Source: Thermoleophilia bacterium (lineage in GTDB: Bacteria > Actinomycetota > Thermoleophilia > Gaiellales > Gaiellaceae). Taken from it: DNA of 49,235 bases. Position numbers and translations under genes: made by a program. The notes under the pieces are model-generated. The model did no database searches and was not told where the DNA came from. It saw nothing but the letters and a program-made list of their open reading frames with translations. This document shows, one piece after another, positions 15,201 through 22,779 of this stretch. How positions within the stretch are numbered: the stretch's first letter is position 1; every line of letters begins with the position of its first letter. The stretch spans positions 1-49,235 of the forward strand of contig SHVL01000016.1 in assembly GCA_009694305.1 (NCBI GenBank), given 5' to 3'.

Positions 15201-15812
15201 CTATGGTGACGTTGACGGCGGCAGCGGCGTCGTCGGACTGGCCGCGGGTGCCGCCGGCGTGTACGCGCAGATCACGTAGCCTGCGAGCCGTTTCTTGCCG
15301 GTGGAGCTGCGGGCTGTGACGATCCAGCCGGTCGCCTTTCCGCGGTCGTCTACGGCATTCGTGCCGTCCGAAGGTGCCGAGTTGATCAAGCTGCCGTAAA
15401 AATCGTTGCCGACGTACTCCGTCTTCGTGGTCGAGAGGAAGCCGCCGCCACCTCCAACCGGCACCTGGTCCGGGTCGCACAGAATCACCAGTTGATGCTC
15501 GCCGAGGGTCATGACGTCCTTTGTCTGTCGGCGAACGACGAACGCCGTGGCCGCCGGAACAGTCCCGGGGGCAAGATCACCGGGCTTGATGGTGCCGTTC
15601 CTGATCTGCGCGCCGGTGACTGCGCCCGATCTGATCTTCTCGGCGGTGACGGCGTTCTCTCGCAACTGTGTGGTGCCGACGCTCAAGGGGGGGAGAACGA
15701 CATTTCTGACGGCCTCGCCGACACCGGTGAACCCGAGCGCCGCAACGGCGAGGGCGGCCAGTGCGAGGCCACGAGAGAGGGAATCACGCATCGTGGTGCG
15801 TGAGTACGTCAT
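15201..15812 (-). CDS. Secreted protein with short AVTxxxIRxG-type repeats
   Basis: This 203-residue protein has an N-terminal signal (SRGLALAALAVAALGFTGVG). A short repetitive stretch follows (QLRENAVTAEKIRSGAVTGA, then QIRNGTIKPGDL) of the A-V-T-x-x-x-I-x-x-G kind seen in many actinobacterial surface and tail-like proteins. The rest is a beta-rich domain (QLVILCDPDQVPVGGGGGFL, GWIVTARSSTGKKRLAGYVI) ending in a Pro/Thr/Ser tail. I chose ATG 15812 because AGGAG lies 11 bases upstream; ATG 15791 is an alternative and the frame is open to 15908. The function is unknown; an exported surface protein is likely. Confidence 0.75.
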   Translation of the reverse strand: MTYSRTTMRDSLSRGLALAALAVAALGFTGVGEAVRNVVLPPLSVGTTQLRENAVTAEKIRSGAVTGAQIRNGTIKPGDLAPGTVPAATAFVVRRQTKDVMTLGEHQLVILCDPDQVPVGGGGGFLSTTKTEYVGNDFYGSLINSAPSDGTNAVDDRGKATGWIVTARSSTGKKRLAGYVICAYTPAAPAASPTTPLPPSTSP

Positions 15813-15873
15813 CGGCTCACGGTCTCCTGCCGGGCGAACGAGGATCCGGGCTCCCCACACGGAACAGAGGCGC

Positions 15874-16911
15874 ATGCACGCGCACATCGAGGCACCTGCT
15901 CCCGTCACGGCCGCCGAGCTCAGCGGCTATGCGCTCGAGGTCGGCCTCGACGTCATCGGCGCTGCCCCCGCGTCGGCATACGTCGAGACCGAGCAGCACA
16001 TCCGCGCCCGCCACGGTCAGGGCCTCTTCGCTGACATGAAGTTCACGATGGCACGGCCCGAGGTCTCCTGTCATCCCGAGTTGCTGCTCGACGGCGCCGC
16101 GCGGACGGTCGTCTCGGCTGCGCTGTGCTATTTCGTTGACGGTCCCGACCCCGGTCAGGACGAGGGCCGGCTGCCCCGGTATGCGTGGCGCGACCACTAC
16201 GCGATCCTGCGTGAGCGCCTGGACGATCTCGGGCAGCGTCTCGGCGGGAGCTACTGCGTTCTCGTCGATGCCAACCAGCATGTGGACCGGGAGGGCGCGC
16301 GCCGTGCCGGCCTCGGGTTCTACGGCAAGAACACGATGCTGATCACGCGCGAGCATGGCTCGTGGGTCGTGCTCGGTACGCTCGTCACCGATGTCGAAAT
16401 AGAGCCCTCGGCGCCGCTCGACCTCGACTGTGGGCGCTGCACTCTCTGTATCGACGCCTGTCCGACGGGGGCTCTCGACGAGCCCGGAGTGCTCGATGCG
16501 AACCGGTGTCTCTCGTACTGGACGCAGGCTCCAGCCCCCGTTCCGGAGGCCTATCGTGAAGAGCTTGGCGCCTCGGTCTACGGCTGTGACATCTGCCAGG
16601 ACGTCTGCCCGTGGAACCGTGGTGTCGAGAAGCGCCGTGCCGGCCTACCGCTGCCCGAGGGCGCGGTACCGAACGTCTCCCTCCTCGAGTGGCTCGGCCG
16701 TGACGGTGCCGATCTCGTCGCCGATCTCGACCGGCTCTACGTGCCACGCAACGATCCACGTTGGCTGCAGCGGAACGCGCTCCACGCACTCGGCAACACG
16801 GGCAACGCCGAGAGTTTGACAGACCTCGGGCGGTGGCTGGGCAGCGACGATCCGATCCTTGCCGATGCGGCCGCCTGGGCAGAAACACGGATCACCGGGC
16901 GCACGTCTTGA
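15874..16911 (+). CDS. queG: Epoxyqueuosine reductase
   Basis: This is a 345-residue cobalamin- and Fe-S-dependent enzyme that reduces epoxyqueuosine to queuosine in tRNA, the last step of the pathway. Two ferredoxin-type clusters are visible: CGRCTLCIDACP (C186, C189, C192, C196), and C238, C241 and C245 in CDICQDVCPWN, with the remaining ligand probably C212. The N-terminal cobalamin-binding domain contains the family pattern VDREGARRAGLGFYGKNTML. A HEAT-like tail (LQRNALHALGNTGNAESLTD) contacts tRNA in the family. ATG 15874 has AGAGG upstream. queA and tgt lie at 29027-31172, so the queuosine genes are split. A small histidine kinase gene starts 2 bases downstream. Confidence 0.95.
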   Translation: MHAHIEAPAPVTAAELSGYALEVGLDVIGAAPASAYVETEQHIRARHGQGLFADMKFTMARPEVSCHPELLLDGAARTVVSAALCYFVDGPDPGQDEGRLPRYAWRDHYAILRERLDDLGQRLGGSYCVLVDANQHVDREGARRAGLGFYGKNTMLITREHGSWVVLGTLVTDVEIEPSAPLDLDCGRCTLCIDACPTGALDEPGVLDANRCLSYWTQAPAPVPEAYREELGASVYGCDICQDVCPWNRGVEKRRAGLPLPEGAVPNVSLLEWLGRDGADLVADLDRLYVPRNDPRWLQRNALHALGNTGNAESLTDLGRWLGSDDPILADAAAWAETRITGRTS

Positions 16912-16913
16912 GC

Positions 16914-17537
16914 ATGGCCCGGCTCGACATCTTGGCGCACGAGCTGCGGAGCCCTGTTGCAGCGCTTGACGCGATAGCGGCGGCCTATGGGACAGCCGAT
17001 GCCGCGACAAGAAGCCGTCTCGTCGAGATTGCCTGTGCGGCCGGATCGAACATCGATCGACTGCTCGCCGATACCGAGCTAACGTCGCTCAGGGTCGGGC
17101 GTGTAGATGTCTCTCGTCTCGTCAGCGACGTCGTCGAGACGGCCGCTCTCGTGGGTGCCACGGTCGTGTTGCGGGCGGAGACAGGCCTTGTCGTCGCTGG
17201 TGACACCGCGAGGTTACGGCAGGCACTTGTCAACCTGATCGACAATGCAATCGGTCATTCGCCCGCCGGGGGAACCGTCACCGTGACGGCCCGGCGCATC
17301 GGTGCCTCGGTCGCAATCGCCGTCATCGACGAGGGCGACGGAATCGGCCCCGACGATCTCGAGCGGATCTTCGATGAGGGTGTGCGGCTCACGACCACGA
17401 GACCGGGATCCGGGCTCGGGCTCGCCGTAGTGCGCGAGATCGCGGCGGTACACGGGGGACTTGTCGAGGTCGAGTCGAGCGAGGGTCAGGGTGCGACGTT
17501 CACGCTCGTGCTGCAGGGCGCTTTCGCCGAGGACTGA
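16914..17537 (+). CDS. Compact soluble histidine kinase without sensor domain
   Basis: This 207-residue kinase core begins directly with the H-box, LDILAHELRSPVAALDAI, with the phospho-acceptor H9. It continues to the HATPase domain: N-box LVNLIDNAIGHS (about 104-115), G1 DEGDGIGPDDL (about 139) and G2 GSGLGLAVVREI (about 165). No transmembrane helix, PAS, GAF or HAMP segment is present, so the input must come from a partner or from the dimerisation helices. No response regulator adjoins it. ATG 16914 follows the queG stop by 2 bases, so it is cotranscribed with queG. Its 3' end overlaps the end of the convergent pafBC gene by 38 bases. Confidence 0.85.
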   Translation: MARLDILAHELRSPVAALDAIAAAYGTADAATRSRLVEIACAAGSNIDRLLADTELTSLRVGRVDVSRLVSDVVETAALVGATVVLRAETGLVVAGDTARLRQALVNLIDNAIGHSPAGGTVTVTARRIGASVAIAVIDEGDGIGPDDLERIFDEGVRLTTTRPGSGLGLAVVREIAAVHGGLVEVESSEGQGATFTLVLQGAFAED

Positions 17538-19533
17538 AGCCCAGTTCGAGCTGGAGCTCCTTCGCGCGCGCGGCGACCCTCGCGCGCATGTCGGACGGCT
17601 CGAGGATGATCGTTTCGCCACCGTCGGCAAGCACCTCCGACAGCAGCCACTCATCGGTCTTGAAGAGGATGTCCGAGAGGGCCGCCTTGTCTGTCAGCGC
17701 GCGGCCACCACGTTCGAGTTTCCAGCGTGCGACGACCGGCGAGTGCCAGAGCCGGGCAAGCCGCTGCTCGTAGAGGTAGCGCGGGTCGAACCCTTCTCGC
17801 GGCTCGAACAGCGTGTCCGTCAGCCTGGCCGAACGCATCCGGTCGAGTCGATACGTCCGCGGCCCATCGGCTGTTCGATCCCAGGTGTGGACGCGCCAGA
17901 CCGGCAACTCTCGCTCGAAGGAGTATGGCTCCACCGACCTCATGGTGGGCTGGTCGTCACCCTCTTTCAGGTACTCGATCTCGACGACGCGGCGCTTCTC
18001 GACCGCATCCGAGAGCGTGCGCACGAGGCGCTCCTCGGCATCCTCGGCGTCTCCGGTCGAAGCGCGCGGTAGGTCGAACTGCCCGAACGTCTCCTCGAGC
18101 TTCTTCCGGACGCGGTCGAGGGGTGTGTGTGCCTCGGCGGCAATGGTCGGGCCGACGTAGTCGATCGCAAGGCTGATCGCCCGCGCTTCGAGCGGTGTCA
18201 GCTTCGGTGGTCGCCGGAAGACGTCGCCGTACAACTCCTTGTCAACCTGCACGATGCCTTCCTCTTCATCGACCTCGGCGTACACCGTGTAACACCCGCC
18301 GCCGAAGTTGACGAGATTGAGCAGCGACAGTGTCTCCTGGAGTTCCTCGCGCGGGATCGAGAACCGTGAGGCGAGGTCGTCGGCATCGAGTTGTGCATCC
18401 CGCTCTTCGCCACAGGCAGAAAGGACATGCGCGAGGAGGGCCTGCAGGACACCGAACCGCTCGGGAGCGATCGGCCCGACCGGACGGTCGCCGCGGTCGG
18501 ACGGTGGCTCGGCGCGTCGTTCGCGCGCGATCGTCGGGCACGCGCCATCATGACCCGCCCGCAGCCGGCTCAGCCCGTCGGCGACTGCGTCCCGCAACTC
18601 CTTCGGCGCGAGAGGAACGGCGCGGCCGTTCTGTCGGAGCACCCAGCCTGCGAGCGTCTCGATGCGTGCGAAGCCCGTTTCGAAAACACCGTCTTCGAGC
18701 GTGCCGGCGTCGGCGAGCGTGCGGCGTACCCACCATGCGGTGTCGCCCTGAACAGCGATCCGGGCCGTGCCGGCGATCTCGCCGATCTGCCAGGGCCGTG
18801 GTACGCGGTGTGCCTCGACATCGAACGCCGGAGGCAACCGGAAGTCTCGTTCGCGCCGGGTCGCAAAACGGATGTCGCTGCGGATCCGGGAGACGCGGAA
18901 CGTCCGGACGGCAGCGTGGTCGAGATCCTGGCCGACGACGTACCAGATGCCCTCGTCGAGGCGGAGTGCATACGGATTCAGGACGCGTTCGCCGACTCTG
19001 TCTCGCTGCGGCGACCAGTAGGAGAACTTGATCGTACGCTGCTTGGAGATCGCCGACTCGAGCTTCGAGAGCCGCCCGGCGAGCTCGGGCGAGTAGTCGG
19101 GTGCGTTGACGCGGACGCGCTCGGCAGTCTCCGTACGAGCCTCGTGGAATCCTGGCCTGCCGAGCGCGAGGTTCTGGAGCGCGAGCCGCAGAGGCTCCGC
19201 GTAGGCGAACTTGCCGTCGAGGTAGAACAGCGCCGTTTGGAGGGCGGCTAACTCATCGTCCTTCAGGTCGAGACGGTCGAGGAAGTAGTTCTCCGACCGT
19301 AGGGTGTAGAGCTCCTCGCCGGTGAACTCGTCGCGGTGCGAATGCAGAGGGATCCCGAGCGCCGTCAGTTCCGCACGGTCGGAATAGAAGCGACGCGCAA
19401 ACGCCTCGTCGGACATCTCCGAGTAGCCCTCGACGTTGCCCTTCACGTCGCGAGCAGTCAGCGGTCGGCGATCGGCCATCAGGAAGGCGACGAGCGAGAG
19501 CTGACGGATGAGCTTGTCGGTGTCGTGTGACAT
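17500..19533 (-). CDS. pafBC: Fused PafB-PafC WYL-domain transcription regulator
   Basis: This 677-residue protein holds two HTH-WYL modules in tandem. Module 1 (about 1-330) has the HTH segment DTDKLIRQLSLVAFLMADRR, then LTARDVKGNVEGYSEMSDEA. Its WYL domain contains TIKFSYWSPQRD, LNPYALRLDEGIWYVVGQD and TFRVSRI. Module 2 (about 365-677) repeats the plan: ERFGVLQALLAHVLSACGEE, VEIEYLKEGDDQPTMRSVEP and RTYRLDRMRSARLTD. In mycobacteria PafB and PafC are separate proteins forming a heterodimer that activates the RecA-independent DNA-damage response; here they are one chain. The ATG lies 11 bases after TAAGCT, suggesting a very short leader, and a perfect inverted repeat lies further upstream at 19561-19578. 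Confidence 0.9.
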   Translation of the reverse strand: MSHDTDKLIRQLSLVAFLMADRRPLTARDVKGNVEGYSEMSDEAFARRFYSDRAELTALGIPLHSHRDEFTGEELYTLRSENYFLDRLDLKDDELAALQTALFYLDGKFAYAEPLRLALQNLALGRPGFHEARTETAERVRVNAPDYSPELAGRLSKLESAISKQRTIKFSYWSPQRDRVGERVLNPYALRLDEGIWYVVGQDLDHAAVRTFRVSRIRSDIRFATRRERDFRLPPAFDVEAHRVPRPWQIGEIAGTARIAVQGDTAWWVRRTLADAGTLEDGVFETGFARIETLAGWVLRQNGRAVPLAPKELRDAVADGLSRLRAGHDGACPTIARERRAEPPSDRGDRPVGPIAPERFGVLQALLAHVLSACGEERDAQLDADDLASRFSIPREELQETLSLLNLVNFGGGCYTVYAEVDEEEGIVQVDKELYGDVFRRPPKLTPLEARAISLAIDYVGPTIAAEAHTPLDRVRKKLEETFGQFDLPRASTGDAEDAEERLVRTLSDAVEKRRVVEIEYLKEGDDQPTMRSVEPYSFERELPVWRVHTWDRTADGPRTYRLDRMRSARLTDTLFEPREGFDPRYLYEQRLARLWHSPVVARWKLERGGRALTDKAALSDILFKTDEWLLSEVLADGGETIILEPSDMRARVAARAKELQLELGFSPRRKRPAARA

Positions 19534-19560
19534 CGTCGTGGTCGAGCTTACAGCCCCTCA

Positions 19561-19578
19561 CCGTCCGAGAACGGACGG
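19561..19578. repeat. Inverted repeat CCGTCCG-agaa-CGGACGG upstream of pafBC
   Basis: This perfect 7-base inverted repeat with a 4-base spacer lies 28 bases upstream of the pafBC ATG, about where a -35 element would sit. It could be an operator or a hairpin ending the gene upstream. Confidence 0.45.
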
Positions 19579-19589
19579 TCGGCGAAAGC

Positions 19590-19630
19590 GACCCTGCATG
19601 GGTCTCGGTCAGGAGGGCCCCTGCAGGGTC
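19590..19630 (-). terminator. Possible hairpin terminator after the Cys-rich protein gene
   Basis: GACCCTGC (19590-19597) pairs perfectly with GCAGGGTC (19623-19630) across a 25-base loop, 30 bases past the stop of the minus-strand gene at 19660. There is no T-tract, so support is weak. Confidence 0.25.
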
Positions 19631-19659
19631 TAGGCGTGTCTGTCTGTGCTGCGGAGCGT

Positions 19660-20112
19660 CTACGCAGCGAGAGACGTGCGGGCTTCGAGGTGCTGGTGCG
19701 ACGGGCAGTAGTCGCGGCTTGGCAGCGGGGTGCGCTGACACGCCTTGCCCTTCCGCGTTGTTGCCTTGCAGCGCGCGATGCCGCCGTCAAACGCTCCGGC
19801 CTCGATCTGCTGTTCGATGAACGCGATCGCGGCCCCCACACCTTCGTGGACGGCCCAGGCGACCTGTGCCTGTGCTGCGATCGGGAAGTAGCGGCGAATA
19901 TCCTGGAAGAGTGTGCGGTCGGGGCGAGCGAAGTAATACGGGTCGGCAGCGAGCCTGGACATTGTGAGCTCGCACTCCTCGAGTACGGCACGGCGTGAAT
20001 CCAGCCGCGTGTCGCGATCGGCGTACGGGTCGATCAGATCCTTGATCGAACGGTAGATCGCGCGGGAGTACTGATACATACAGGACTGCAAATACACGGT
20101 GTGGTCTTCCAT
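19660..20112 (-). CDS. Small helical protein with C-terminal Cys/His zinc-binding motif
   Basis: This predicted 150-residue protein starts MEDHTVYLQSCMYQYSRAIY. The helical body contains DPYYFARPDRTLFQDIRRYF and AVHEGVGAAIAFIEQQIEAG. The C-terminal segment has C115-x9-C125-x10-C136-x2-H139 (RCKATTRKGKACQRT, then YCPSHQ), the small C-x-G-x-C...YCxxH knuckle found in several nuclease-associated and uncharacterised proteins. I prefer ATG 20112 over the longer frame to 20187 because the sequence between looks untranslated and AT-rich. Codon use is normal for the window. No operon partner is evident, and I cannot assign a function. Confidence 0.65.
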   Translation of the reverse strand: MEDHTVYLQSCMYQYSRAIYRSIKDLIDPYADRDTRLDSRRAVLEECELTMSRLAADPYYFARPDRTLFQDIRRYFPIAAQAQVAWAVHEGVGAAIAFIEQQIEAGAFDGGIARCKATTRKGKACQRTPLPSRDYCPSHQHLEARTSLAA

Positions 20113-20249
20113 CGGTCGGCTCTCACTTCTCCCTGAATCGAGGAATACAGGACAAAAACAACGATCGAAATCATCTACTCGAAACACTATACCCGGTTTG
20201 CCCCCGTGTTACAAACTCCGGTCAGGGAGTGTCGGTCGAGACAACAATT

Positions 20250-20804
20250 TCAGGAGTGAATCCGCGCGGTCCGGGCACCCCGCTGCACGGATTTTGCCGC
20301 GCGGAGATGGCCCGTCGCCTCGGGCTCGCTAGGATAGGTACCCGCAAAGACCGTCCAGTAGCCGGGATGGAGGCTCGCGAAGCGCGAGGAATCGAGGATG
20401 CCGACTCCCCGCAGGCCCTTGCGTCGGGCCTCGGCGGCACGCGCGACCGCGGCGTCACGCCCCTCGACCTTGGGCACAGACACGAGCACGATCGTCCAGG
20501 CGCTCTTCTCCACCGGCCACTGCTCGAAGCGGGACGCATCCGTGACGGTCGGCGTCGCGACGAACTCGCTGCCGCCGGTCGCAGTGAGGATGGCGTTCGC
20601 CGCCGTGGGCTCACGGGTGATCCCGACCGCGAGCGCGGCTCCCGCGACTGCCACGACCGCAGCGACGAGGACGGCAACCACCGCCTTACGGCGGCTCTGA
20701 GGCGGTGAGCCGACGCGGCCGGCGACGGGAAGCCGCAGCCCGCACTCGAGGCAGTACTCCTGACCCGCGGCGAGGCCTGCGCCACAACGCGGGCAGTTCG
20801 TCAC
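20250..20804 (-). CDS. Zinc-ribbon, single-TM, SPOR-like protein
   Basis: This 184-residue protein has an N-terminal zinc ribbon (C4-x2-C7 and C18-x2-C21, CPRCGAGLAAGQEYCLECG), then a Pro/Arg linker. One transmembrane helix follows at about 41-62 (AVVAVLVAAVVAVAGAALAV). An extracytoplasmic C-terminal part at about 105-175 contains SAWTIVLVSVPKVEGRDAAV and HPGYWTVFAGTYPSEPEA, a SPOR-like pattern. SPOR domains bind denuded peptidoglycan in other proteins. GTG 20804 overlaps the stop of the upstream zinc-ribbon gene (GTGA), so the two genes are coupled. The frame is open to 20981, but that part overlaps the upstream gene. The exact role is unknown. Confidence 0.75.
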   Translation of the reverse strand: MTNCPRCGAGLAAGQEYCLECGLRLPVAGRVGSPPQSRRKAVVAVLVAAVVAVAGAALAVGITREPTAANAILTATGGSEFVATPTVTDASRFEQWPVEKSAWTIVLVSVPKVEGRDAAVARAAEARRKGLRGVGILDSSRFASLHPGYWTVFAGTYPSEPEATGHLRAAKSVQRGARTARIHS

Positions 20805-21145
20805 TCGGAGGCCGGATCTTCCATGAGCGATCGACCGCAGCTCGGGCAGAAGCGTGCGCCCATGAGCAGGGGCGCGCCACAGGCGCAGATCGCACCGCCG
20901 TGGCGACGGAGCCCGCGCGCACCCTGCAGGAGCGCGGTGATCTCGCTCGTTCGTGCTTCGACTGCCACGAGCTCCGCGCACCGTTCGACGATGAGCGTCT
21001 CGTTGAAGTGATCGTGGCGGTACATCTCGAGCGTCAGGCCTCCGAGTTCGCGGAGCCGCTCGTCATGGAGCATCAGCAGCGCCCTGCGCTCGCGCCGGAG
21101 ATGGCTCGCAGTCGGGACTGCGGGCTTGCTGGAGAAGAGCCCCAC
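20801..21145 (-). CDS. Small protein with helical N-terminus and C-terminal zinc ribbon
   Basis: This 114-residue protein starts MGLFSSKPAVPTASHLRRER. A long helical segment (RALLMLHDERLRELGGLTLE) is followed by a C-terminal zinc ribbon with C87-x-C89 and C100-x2-C103 (ICACGAPLLMGARFCPSCGR). Start GTG 21145 is set by TATTCT ending 6 bases upstream. Its last codon region overlaps the GTG of the SPOR-like zinc-ribbon protein, so the pair is a translationally coupled operon and the two ribbons may act together. The function is unknown. Confidence 0.7.
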   Translation of the reverse strand: MGLFSSKPAVPTASHLRRERRALLMLHDERLRELGGLTLEMYRHDHFNETLIVERCAELVAVEARTSEITALLQGARGLRRHGGAICACGAPLLMGARFCPSCGRSLMEDPASE

Positions 21146-21151
21146 GACGAG

Positions 21152-21157
21152 AGAATA
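21152..21157 (-). promoter_or_regulatory. -10 hexamer TATTCT for the zinc-ribbon pair
   Basis: TATTCT on the minus strand ends 6 bases before GTG 21145, indicating a leaderless transcript. Confidence 0.5.
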
Positions 21158-21187
21158 GCCGGGCGACAGGTCGTCGCCGGGCCGCCG

Positions 21188-22657
21188 TTACGTTCCGACG
21201 CCTCCGACGAGCACGTACTTGACATCCACGTACTCGTCGATCCCCACCGCGCCGCCCTCCCGGCCGTAGCCCGACTCCTTGACCCCCCCAAACGGCGCGT
21301 TTGCGGCGCTGATGATGCCGGAGTTGGCGCCCACGATCCCGTATTCGAGCTTCTCGGCGACGCGTAACAGCCGGGCGTAGTCGCGCGTGTGAAAGTACGC
21401 GGCGAGACCGTAGACGGTGTCGTTTGCGACACGGATCGCCTCCTCCTCTGTCTCGAAGCGGGTGATCCCGGCCACCGGGCCGAACGTCTCCTCGGTCGAG
21501 ATCAGCATCTCCGGGGTCACGCCCTCGAGCACGGTCGGCGTGTAGAACGAGCCACCCGCGTGCTCGCCGCTGTCGAGCCGCTCCCCGCCGACGACCAGCC
21601 GCGCGCCCTTGGCGACAGCGTCTCTCACGTGCTCGTCGGCCTTGTCTACGGCTCGGCCGTCGATCAGCGGACCGATCGTGACGTCGTCCCGGATGCCGTG
21701 CCCGACGACCATCTTCGTGACCTTCGCGGCCAGCTTCGCGACGACTGCGTCGTAGACGCCCGACTGGACGTAGGTGCGGTTGGCACAGACGCACGTCTGC
21801 CCGGCATTGCGGAACTTCGAGGCGATCAACCCGTCCACTGCCTCGTCGAGGTCTGCATCGTCAAAGATCAGGTACGGCGCGTGGCCGCCGAGCTCGAGCG
21901 ACAGTCGCTTGACCTGGTCGGCCGACGCGCGGATCAGATCCTTGCCGACCTCCGTGGAGCCCGTGAAGGAGATCTTGCGGACACGCCTGTCCGAGAACAG
22001 CTCCTGCGCGACCATGCCCGCCGAACGAGAGGTGATCAGGTTGACGACGCCAGGAGGGGTTCCCGCATCCTCGATGGCACGGAGGATCAACGCGGCCGTC
22101 AGAGGCGTTGCGCTGGCCGGCTTGACGATGCTCGTGCAGCCGGCTGCCATCGCCGGCCCGAGCTTTCGCGTCATCATCGCGGCCGGAAAGTTCCAGGGAG
22201 TGATAGCGGCAGTAACGCCGACGGGTTGACGCAGTACGAGCACGCGGTTCGCCGGATTCATCGGGGGCACGATCTGTCCGTAGACCCGCTCGGCCTCGCC
22301 GGCGAACCACTCGAAAAAGCTTGCTGCGTATTCGACCTCGCCTGCTGCCTCGGCCAGGGGCTTTCCCTGCTCGGACGTCATCACGAGCGCAATCATGTCT
22401 CGACGCTCGCGGATGAGGTCGGCGGCGCGCCGCAGGATGCGGGCACGATGCAGCGCAGGGAGCGCTTTCCAGCCCTCCAGCGCAGCGGCAGCCGCGTCGA
22501 TCGCTGCCCGTACGTCGGTCTCGCCTGCGTCGGGCACGGAGCCGACGAGCTCGCCTGTGCCCGGGTCTATGACGTCGAACCGATTACCACTCGAGGCCTC
22601 GACCCATTCTCCGCCGATCAGAAGCCGTTCCTCGACCCCGGTGGCTGCTACAGCCAT
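21188..22657 (-). CDS. gabD: NAD(P)-dependent succinate-semialdehyde dehydrogenase-like enzyme
   Basis: This is a 489-residue aldehyde dehydrogenase. Catalytic residues are visible: Cys289 in GQTCVCANR, Glu255 in LSLELGGHAPYL and Asn156 in TPWNFPAAM. The cofactor loop FTGSTEVGK is at about residues 231-239. A second Cys two residues after the catalytic one, and the GQTCVCANR context, resemble the GabD succinate-semialdehyde dehydrogenase subgroup, which oxidises the semialdehyde to succinate. Other short-chain semialdehydes remain possible. ATG 22657 has AGGAGAGG upstream, so unlike many neighbours it is a leadered gene. It is divergent from the thiolase gene. Confidence 0.85.
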   Translation of the reverse strand: MAVAATGVEERLLIGGEWVEASSGNRFDVIDPGTGELVGSVPDAGETDVRAAIDAAAAALEGWKALPALHRARILRRAADLIRERRDMIALVMTSEQGKPLAEAAGEVEYAASFFEWFAGEAERVYGQIVPPMNPANRVLVLRQPVGVTAAITPWNFPAAMMTRKLGPAMAAGCTSIVKPASATPLTAALILRAIEDAGTPPGVVNLITSRSAGMVAQELFSDRRVRKISFTGSTEVGKDLIRASADQVKRLSLELGGHAPYLIFDDADLDEAVDGLIASKFRNAGQTCVCANRTYVQSGVYDAVVAKLAAKVTKMVVGHGIRDDVTIGPLIDGRAVDKADEHVRDAVAKGARLVVGGERLDSGEHAGGSFYTPTVLEGVTPEMLISTEETFGPVAGITRFETEEEAIRVANDTVYGLAAYFHTRDYARLLRVAEKLEYGIVGANSGIISAANAPFGGVKESGYGREGGAVGIDEYVDVKYVLVGGVGT

Positions 22658-22767
22658 GTCACCTCTCCTTGCTCGATGTCCTCCCGCACAGGCTAGACGA
22701 TCGGCGTCGTGTCGCCGGTTCGCTGTCGTCGGAACCCGTATCCCGTACGCTCTCGGGTCGGATGGAG

Positions 22768-22773
22768 TACGCT
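22768..22773 (+). promoter_or_regulatory. -10 hexamer TACGCT for the thiolase gene
   Basis: TACGCT ends 6 bases before GTG 22780. No ribosome-binding site is present and no good -35 is visible. Confidence 0.45.
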
Positions 22774-22779
22774 TAACTC

